64,000 nucleotides of DNA from Pseudomonas brassicacearum subsp. neoaurantiaca. Lineage in GTDB: Bacteria > Pseudomonadota > Gammaproteobacteria > Pseudomonadales > Pseudomonadaceae. The position numbers and the translations under genes are program-made. The stretch is from assembly GCF_013608025.1 (NCBI RefSeq), contig NZ_VDLV01000001.1:186001-250000 (forward strand), in the 5' to 3' direction. This document shows positions 58,923 through 64,000 of the stretch, one piece after another (the first letter of the stretch is position 1; each line of letters starts with the position of its first letter). The notes under the pieces are model-generated. The model saw nothing but the letters and a program-made list of their open reading frames with translations. It ran no database searches and was not told the DNA's origin.

Positions 58923-60575
58923 ATGGCGGACTTCATCGTGATCGGAGGCGGCTCGACAGGCTGCACGGTGGCATCAAGGCTCAGCGAAGACGCTGCTGTA
59001 TCGGTGGTCCTGTTCGAAGAGGGCCCTCGTGATCGCAACCCCTATATCCATATCCCCGGCGCCTATTACAAGACCGCCCAAGGCCCGTTGCTCAAGCGAT
59101 ACCCCTGGGAACCGACCGAGGACCAACGCCGCGCCGAAACCCCGACCATGGTCCAGGCCAGCGTGCTGGGCGGTGGCAGTTCGGTCAATGCGATGATCTA
59201 CATCCGCGGCGTCCCGGCCGACTATGACGGTTGGGTTGAGCAGGGCGCGACGGGCTGGTCCTACGACGAGGTCTTGCCTTACTTCAAGAAAGCCGAGGAC
59301 AACGAGCGCTTCTGCAATGACGCGCACGGTGTGGGAGGGCCGTTGGGTGTGTCCGATCCCATCAACGTCCATCCCCTGACGAAAGTGTGGCTGCGCGCCT
59401 GCCAGCAGTATGGCTTGCCTTACAACGAAGACTTCAATCGCGGCCGGCCCGAAGGTTGCGGGCTGTACCAGATCACCGCCAGGAACGGTTTTCGCAGCAG
59501 TGCCGCGGTGGCTTACCTCGCGCCCGCCAGGTCACGCAAGAACTTGACGGTGAAAACGGGCTGCCGGGTGACCCGTATCTTGACCCAAGGCAACAAGGCC
59601 ACGGGAGTCGAGTACGTCGAGAACGGTGCCCGCAAGGTCCTGTATGCGGAAAAGGAAGTCGTGCTGTCGGCAGGAGCGATCAACTCGCCACGGTTATTGA
59701 TGTTGTCGGGCATCGGACCCGCCGAACAACTGAGAAAGCACGGTATCAAGGTCGTGAAGGACTTGCCCGGTGTCGGCCGCAACCTCCAGGACCATATCGA
59801 AATATCGCTGGTCTATGAGCTGACCGGGCCCCACAGCTACGACAAGTATAAAAAGCCCCATTGGAAGTTGGCCGCCGGCCTGCAATATGCGCTTTTCAGG
59901 CAAGGTCCGGCAGCGTCCAACCTGATCGAGGGCGGTGCTTTCTGGTGGGGAGACAAGGCTGCGGCCACGCCGGATATCCAGTATTTCATGGTCGTGGGCG
60001 CGGGCATCGAAGAGGGCGTCGACGCGGTGCCGGGGGGCAATGGCTGTACCTTGAACCTGGGGCAGGTCCGTCCGAAGTCCCGCGGATACGTCGAACTGCA
60101 TTCGTCGGACCCGATGGCGCCTCCACGCATCGTGCCCAATTATTTTGCCGACCCTTATGACATCGAGAGCCTGGTGGAAGGCTGCCTGATTGGCGAGGAG
60201 ATCATGGGGCAGGCCGCCTTCAAACCCTACCTTGCCCGGCGTCATGTACCGCACGTCTCGATCAGGTCCCGGGAAGCCATGAAGACCTTTTGCCAAGAGC
60301 AGGCCCATGCCGCGCTGCATCCAAGCGGGACTTGCCGAATGGGCAGCGATGAGTTGGCCGTCGTGACGCCGGAACTCAAGGTGCATGGCCTCGAAGGGCT
60401 GCGCGTAGCCGACGCGTCGATCATGCCGACCTTGATTTCCGGCAACCCCAACGCAGTGTGCATCATGATCGGCGAGAAGGCCGCCGATCTGATCAGCAAT
60501 GGTCAGCAGCAGTCGCGGTGGAACGCGGATTCTGCGGTGTACGGTGTCTCACGCCTGGCCGCCCATCAACCATAA
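58923..60575 (+). CDS. GMC-family oxidoreductase (choline-dehydrogenase-like)
   Basis: 550 residues. FAD motif FIVIGGGSTGCTVASRLSED (4-23), GMC signature 1 QASVLGGGSSVNAMIYIRG (about 78-96), signature 2 LSAGAINSPRLLMLSGIGP (about 248-266), active-site His in ALHPSGTCRMGSDE and Asn in SGNPNAVCIMIGEKAA. Alcohol-to-aldehyde or ketone oxidation with FAD. The last 25 residues (SRWNADSAVYGVSRLAAHQP) are longer than usual. Probably cotranscribed with the isomerase-like gene. A different branch from the GMC protein at 42898. Confidence 0.92.
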   Translation: MADFIVIGGGSTGCTVASRLSEDAAVSVVLFEEGPRDRNPYIHIPGAYYKTAQGPLLKRYPWEPTEDQRRAETPTMVQASVLGGGSSVNAMIYIRGVPADYDGWVEQGATGWSYDEVLPYFKKAEDNERFCNDAHGVGGPLGVSDPINVHPLTKVWLRACQQYGLPYNEDFNRGRPEGCGLYQITARNGFRSSAAVAYLAPARSRKNLTVKTGCRVTRILTQGNKATGVEYVENGARKVLYAEKEVVLSAGAINSPRLLMLSGIGPAEQLRKHGIKVVKDLPGVGRNLQDHIEISLVYELTGPHSYDKYKKPHWKLAAGLQYALFRQGPAASNLIEGGAFWWGDKAAATPDIQYFMVVGAGIEEGVDAVPGGNGCTLNLGQVRPKSRGYVELHSSDPMAPPRIVPNYFADPYDIESLVEGCLIGEEIMGQAAFKPYLARRHVPHVSIRSREAMKTFCQEQAHAALHPSGTCRMGSDELAVVTPELKVHGLEGLRVADASIMPTLISGNPNAVCIMIGEKAADLISNGQQQSRWNADSAVYGVSRLAAHQP

Positions 60576-60824
60576 GGCGCAACAAGTGCCAAAGGTCACC
60601 AGCAGGATCGCGCCGAAGACTTTCTCTTGCGACGTGAGAGCCATTGCTCCGGTTGGCCTGATCGTCGAAGCGACAGGCTGGGTCCGGATCCTGGCCAATT
60701 GACCTGTTGCATAAAACACACTGTGCATGGCTTGTGTCCCCGGTTGGGTCGTTTCTGCTCAGATAAAGGCCGATTTCCGAGCCTTGTTCCAGAGCAGCAA
60801 GCGCCATGCCACGAGGGGGGGCGG

Positions 60825-61358
60825 CTAGGAGGGGCGTTTTTTCCAGTACCGAGTAACGCCACCCTCGCTGCCTAGCACCGGATCCCGATCAGGAAACGGC
60901 AGCGTGTCGATGGCCGCCAGTTGCGCCTCGTTCGGCGCCTCGCGGCGGATGTCGGCCTCCTGGCCGGGCGGGTAGGCCCCGACCACCAGGAAATCGTCGC
61001 TGGAGCCCAGGTTGCAATGTCCGGTGCCGACGGGCAGCAACAATACATCGCCGGCCTTGACCTCGAGGACTTGCCCATCGGGCCCGCCGAGCATCAGGCG
61101 TGCCTGGCCGCTGGCGACGCCCAGGGCTTCGTGGCCCTGGGTGTGGTAGTGGTGAAAGTCGTAGATCCCGTAGCGCCATTGCGGCGGCCAGCCGTTGGCG
61201 CGAAAGACCTCTTCGATGCGGGTGGCCAGGTCGCCTGCCTGGCTGGTCATCGCATTCCGATAAATGATCACGGGCAGGCGCGGGTTGTTGGGGACCCAGT
61301 CGTTACGCTCCAGCATCAGGGTCTGCAAGGCATCCGGCATTGTGTTCAGCGCGCTCAT
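60825..61358 (-). CDS. Cupin-domain protein
   Basis: 177 residues from ATG 61358; the open stretch upstream runs into the REP pair. Cupin motifs: HHYHTQGHEALGVASGQARLML (His/His/Glu-type metal ligands) and VLEVKAGDVLLLPVGTGHCNLG with the last His. MLERNDWVPNNPRLPVIIYR at the N-terminus resembles the YjlB-like subgroup. Function unknown; may be an isomerase or dioxygenase on a small metabolite. Convergent with the GMC gene. Confidence 0.87.
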   Translation of the reverse strand: MSALNTMPDALQTLMLERNDWVPNNPRLPVIIYRNAMTSQAGDLATRIEEVFRANGWPPQWRYGIYDFHHYHTQGHEALGVASGQARLMLGGPDGQVLEVKAGDVLLLPVGTGHCNLGSSDDFLVVGAYPPGQEADIRREAPNEAQLAAIDTLPFPDRDPVLGSEGGVTRYWKKRPS

Positions 61359-61392
61359 CGAAAGTCTCCACCGCAGGTAGCAAAACCCGGCC

Positions 61393-61482
61393 AGTGGGAG
61401 CGAGCCTGCTCGCGAAATCGGTGTGTCAGCGCCCGTCGATGTCGAATGGGCCGACGTCTTCGCGAGCAGGCTCGCTCCCACT
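61393..61482. repeat. REP-like inverted pair
   Basis: Exactly inverted 24-bp arms, 61393-61416 (begins AGTGGGAGCGAGCC) and 61459-61482, separated by 42 bp. Same family as the pair at 36621. Confidence 0.88.
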
Positions 61483-61546
61483 GGCATGTGAAGGTCTGGA
61501 CGGGTTTTCGATAGCAGAGTTCAACGCCGCTGACCGCTGTCGCCCG

Positions 61547-62278
61547 TCAGCGTTTTTCCTTCATGATGCGCTCCACCTCGCCCGAAGCCTTGAGTTGCTC
61601 GAAGGCGCGCTGGGCCTTGGCGACGGTTTCGTCCGGCGTGTTCAGGCTGAACGCCAGGTAGACCCGGTGGGGTTGTTCATCCAGTGAATAGACTTCCTCC
61701 AGCAGGTTGAAATCCATCTGGGCATCCTGGCTCATCAGGCGGGCGGTGTTCTCGGGCATCGGCACCAGTTGGACCTGATGATTGAGCAGCTTCTGAAAGT
61801 TATCGTGGTTGTCCGCCGACACGACCAATCTCTTGAAGCCGCGATCCTGCAGGTAGATCTGCTTGGCGTCGTTGCGCACCACACCGATGCTGTACTGCTT
61901 GGCCTCTTCGAGATTACCGATGGTGATGGGCTCGGCGTCTCGCAGTTTGTAGAGCCGGCTGGTGGAGCGATGGATTTCACCGACCCATTTGAACAGTTGC
62001 TCCCGGGCTGGCGTGCGGTCGAGGGGGAAAATCAGTACGTTGGGCTCGCGCAGGGCCATTTCGTAGGCCCGTGCCCAGGGGTACAAGGTCATGTGGAAAT
62101 CGCCGAGGTCGGCGTTTTTCAAGGTGTCGGAGGTAATGTGAATGCCGGGGCCGACCAGTTTGTCGTCGAGCAGGTAGGCATACAGCGAGTCTTCGGTGAC
62201 GACTTCGATGGTATCGGCCTGGCTTTTGACGGTGACCAAGGCCAGCAATACGAACGCATAGAGCATCAGATGGCGCAT
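61547..62278 (-). CDS. Periplasmic solute-binding protein (family-3 type)
   Basis: 243 residues with signal peptide MRHLMLYAFVLLALVTVKSQA. The mature chain DTIEVVTEDSLYAYLLDDKLVGPGIHI, MTLYPWARAYEMALREPNVLIFPLDRTPAREQLFKWVGEI and YSIGVVRNDAKQIYLQD fits the amino-acid-type (SBP_bac_3) fold used by Pseudomonas orphan sensors. No ABC permease is present. Downstream in the same transcript as a membrane diguanylate cyclase (26-bp gap), it probably supplies ligand input rather than transport (inference). Confidence 0.85.
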   Translation of the reverse strand: MRHLMLYAFVLLALVTVKSQADTIEVVTEDSLYAYLLDDKLVGPGIHITSDTLKNADLGDFHMTLYPWARAYEMALREPNVLIFPLDRTPAREQLFKWVGEIHRSTSRLYKLRDAEPITIGNLEEAKQYSIGVVRNDAKQIYLQDRGFKRLVVSADNHDNFQKLLNHQVQLVPMPENTARLMSQDAQMDFNLLEEVYSLDEQPHRVYLAFSLNTPDETVAKAQRAFEQLKASGEVERIMKEKR

Positions 62279-62303
62279 ACAAACCTCGGGGCTGGCGTTG
62301 TGT

Positions 62304-63650
62304 TCAGAGGGAAACGCGGTTGCGTCCCTGGTGCTTGGCTCGGTACAGCGCCTGGTCGGCGCGTTGCATCAGTTGATCGAAATGGTCCATGGCTTCGGGG
62401 TCCAGTTGGGCGACGCCGATGCTCAAGGTGACGAAAGGGGAGACCGATGAGCCGCTGTGGGGCAATTGGCGTTCCGCCAGTGCGGCGCGCAGCCGTTGGG
62501 CCGCATCGCAGGCCTGCTGCGTGTCCACGTTGGGCAGCACCACGACGAACTCCTCGCCACCAATCCGCGCGGTCAATTCGCCGGAGCGCCCATACACCTC
62601 ACGCAGGGTGTCGGCGATCTGTTGCAGGCATTGGTCGCCGTTCACGTGGCCATAGGTGTCGTTGTAGATCTTGAAGAAATCCACGTCGCACATGAGCAGG
62701 GCCAGGGGCGTCCGGTGGCGGATGGCGCGGTTGAATTCAACTTCCTTCAACTCGTCGAAATGACGACGGTTGGCCAAACCCGTCAAGGCATCGTGGCGCG
62801 ACAAGGTTTCAAGGGCGTCGTTGGCGGCCTTGAGCTCTGCGGTACGCGCCTCGACCAGCTCCACCAATTGGTCGCGGCTGGCGGCAATCGCCAGTTCGTC
62901 CGTGCGCTGGCGCTCCAGGTGGGCGCGGAGGTTGTCCTGCAGCTCGTTGACCTGGGATTCCAGCAGGCTCAGTTCATCCTGGCGATTGACCGAGCGCTGC
63001 AGCTTGAGGTGACGCTGGAGCGTCTGCGGCGCGAGCGCGCCCAGATGCCGGGCGATGTGCACCACATGAATGGTCACCAGGCGATTGAACATGGTCATCA
63101 CCAACCCGGCCAGCAGCATGGATTGGATGATCTGGGTAATGACAATGCTGCGCGCTTCACCCCACAGGCGCTCCCACAGGAGTCGGTTGTCGCCTTCGAT
63201 GGTCAGCTCGCCGACTTTTTCATGGGCGCCCAGGTAGGGTTCGGCGACCAGCTCACGATGCAGCACCGGCGCCGTACCCGATGCGGCACCGGAGGCGTAG
63301 CGATTGAGTTCGATGATTTCCGGTGAGCGGCCGGGCCGCAGGATGTTCAGCACCACGCGTCCGACCGGCGCGGCGCTCGCGACACTGGTGAGTTGCTTGT
63401 CCAGGGATTCGCGGTCCATTTCCCAGATGGCATGGGCCAAAGTGTCCCGGAACACCTGGTCGATCAGCCCCAGTTCGGAGTTCATTTCCGCCAGGTTGTT
63501 CTCCCACGCCAGCCAGGTTCGCCACGTCACCATGGCGAGGGTGAACAGCAGGCAGAACAACAAGGTCGCAAGCACCAGCCTCCGCCCGAGCGAGCTGAGG
63601 GCCTTGGCCTGTGGTTGCAGAGACGGAGTCGGGCGGAATCTGCCGTCCAT
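62304..63650 (-). CDS. Membrane diguanylate cyclase (GGDEF)
   Basis: 448 residues from ATG 63650. TM1 about 20-43 (VLATLLFCLLFTLAMVTW), a periplasmic domain about 45-160, TM2 about 165-190, a coiled linker (LLESQVNELQDNLRAHLE), then GGDEF about 285-445 with the active GGEEF motif (ARIGGEEFVVVL). The inhibitory site five residues before it reads RSGE instead of RxxD, so product feedback may be weak. It makes c-di-GMP at the inner membrane. It lies between two solute-binding-protein genes on the same strand (1-bp gap to the upstream one). Confidence 0.94.
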   Translation of the reverse strand: MDGRFRPTPSLQPQAKALSSLGRRLVLATLLFCLLFTLAMVTWRTWLAWENNLAEMNSELGLIDQVFRDTLAHAIWEMDRESLDKQLTSVASAAPVGRVVLNILRPGRSPEIIELNRYASGAASGTAPVLHRELVAEPYLGAHEKVGELTIEGDNRLLWERLWGEARSIVITQIIQSMLLAGLVMTMFNRLVTIHVVHIARHLGALAPQTLQRHLKLQRSVNRQDELSLLESQVNELQDNLRAHLERQRTDELAIAASRDQLVELVEARTAELKAANDALETLSRHDALTGLANRRHFDELKEVEFNRAIRHRTPLALLMCDVDFFKIYNDTYGHVNGDQCLQQIADTLREVYGRSGELTARIGGEEFVVVLPNVDTQQACDAAQRLRAALAERQLPHSGSSVSPFVTLSIGVAQLDPEAMDHFDQLMQRADQALYRAKHQGRNRVSL

Positions 63651-63651
63651 T

Positions 63652-64000
63652 TCACAACCACTTGCGCGCGATGGCATCGTAGACGCCGTTGCGACGAATG
63701 GCCTCCAGGCCGGCGCGGAATTTTTCCACGGTCTGCGGCGGTGTCTTGCGGCTGAACGCCATGTTCAGACCGTCGGCGCTGCTGAGTTCGGGCAGGGGCA
63801 GCGACTGGATCAGGACTTTGTCCGGGTCCTCGCCATTCTGGCGGGTCAGGTACAGCGCGTTGAGTTCGTTGGAAATCCACAGCTCGACATGATCGACCTT
63901 GAGCTTGCGGTAGTTGTGTTCGTATTTGGTGCTGGACTGCAGTTCTTCGCCGATGCGAAAGCCCTTCGAGACCAGGAATTGCTCGCCCACGTCCTGGTTG
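63652..64000 (-). CDS. Periplasmic solute-binding protein, partial (5' end outside window)
   Basis: About 116 C-terminal residues; the frame is open through the right edge (residues NQD precede the first in-frame GTG at 63988). MGEQFLVSKGFRIGEELQSSTKYEHNYRK, DHVELWISNELNALYL and the ending FRAGLEAIRRNGVYDAIARKWL are typical of the last lobe of family-3 binding proteins. Probably a second ligand-binding partner of the diguanylate cyclase. Confidence 0.82.
   Translation of the reverse strand, partial: NQDVGEQFLVSKGFRIGEELQSSTKYEHNYRKLKVDHVELWISNELNALYLTRQNGEDPDKVLIQSLPLPELSSADGLNMAFSRKTPPQTVEKFRAGLEAIRRNGVYDAIARKWL

Overview
The window reads as a chromosome segment of a fluorescent-type Pseudomonas. 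The reasons are high GC with GC-rich third codon positions, dispersed REP-like hairpins built on the arm GGGAGCGAGCCTGCTCGCGA, a 688-residue single-gene TreS of the Pseudomonas type, an OprD-family porin, and a dense mix of LysR/GntR/LacI-regulated catabolic genes. No rRNA, tRNA, CRISPR array, phage or transposase gene was seen. The left and right edges cut through genes.

Layout. (1) 2-7662: a plus-strand catabolic run of FAA hydrolase (partial), NAD-dependent epimerase/dehydrogenase, cyclase-family hydrolase, FadR-type regulator and LysR regulator, joined by short overlaps. It is followed by an ornithine-cyclodeaminase-family protein, a DapA-family lyase and an aldehyde dehydrogenase. (2) 7665-8740: a gene-free array of REP-like hairpins and imperfect repeats. 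(3) 8952-24560: stand-alone genes. These include an FAD monooxygenase, small EthD/YCII/VOC proteins, a periplasmic binding protein overlapping a GAF-GGDEF-EAL protein, an amidase with a divergent TetR and paired operators, a ParD-like/methionine aminopeptidase operon, a frameshifted small gene, chromate transporter ChrA, and an NmrA-like/LysR divergent pair. (4) 24561-35756: a second catabolic island. It has AtuA-family + DUF4387 proteins, MmgE/PrpD, a DNA-binding citrate-synthase-like regulator that has lost catalytic residues, a CitMHS transporter, an OprD porin, a D-2-hydroxyacid dehydrogenase and two alpha/beta hydrolases. I infer uptake and breakdown of an unknown (poly)carboxylate or its ester. 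(5) 35762-38945: an SDR, a REP pair and treS.

(6) 39011-61358 is the most unusual part. Two divergent paralogous MFS transporters and the ThuA / ThDP-enzyme / GMC-oxidoreductase operon share a palindromic operator (core TTATACGTATAA, four copies), presumably bound by the LacI-family protein encoded at 41745. Beside them is a second gene set: a HisD-like dehydrogenase, a PotABCD-like importer, a shortened ThDP-enzyme paralogue with catalytic and metal-binding residues lost, an XRE-type regulator, two tandem GH3-fold proteins with degraded active sites, and a sugar-isomerase-like protein followed by a GMC oxidoreductase. Five promoters in this set carry the same 38-bp bipartite element: left box TGCGTCAGGTTGCG, exactly 16 bp, right box TGCGAAAT. 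I know of no described system with this combination; it is the best candidate here for an undescribed regulon, possibly one that uses pseudoenzymes as sensors or partners.

(7) 61393-64000: a REP pair, then a minus-strand set of solute-binding protein, membrane diguanylate cyclase and a second, partial solute-binding protein.

All functions come from reading motifs and family resemblance by eye. No database search was run.
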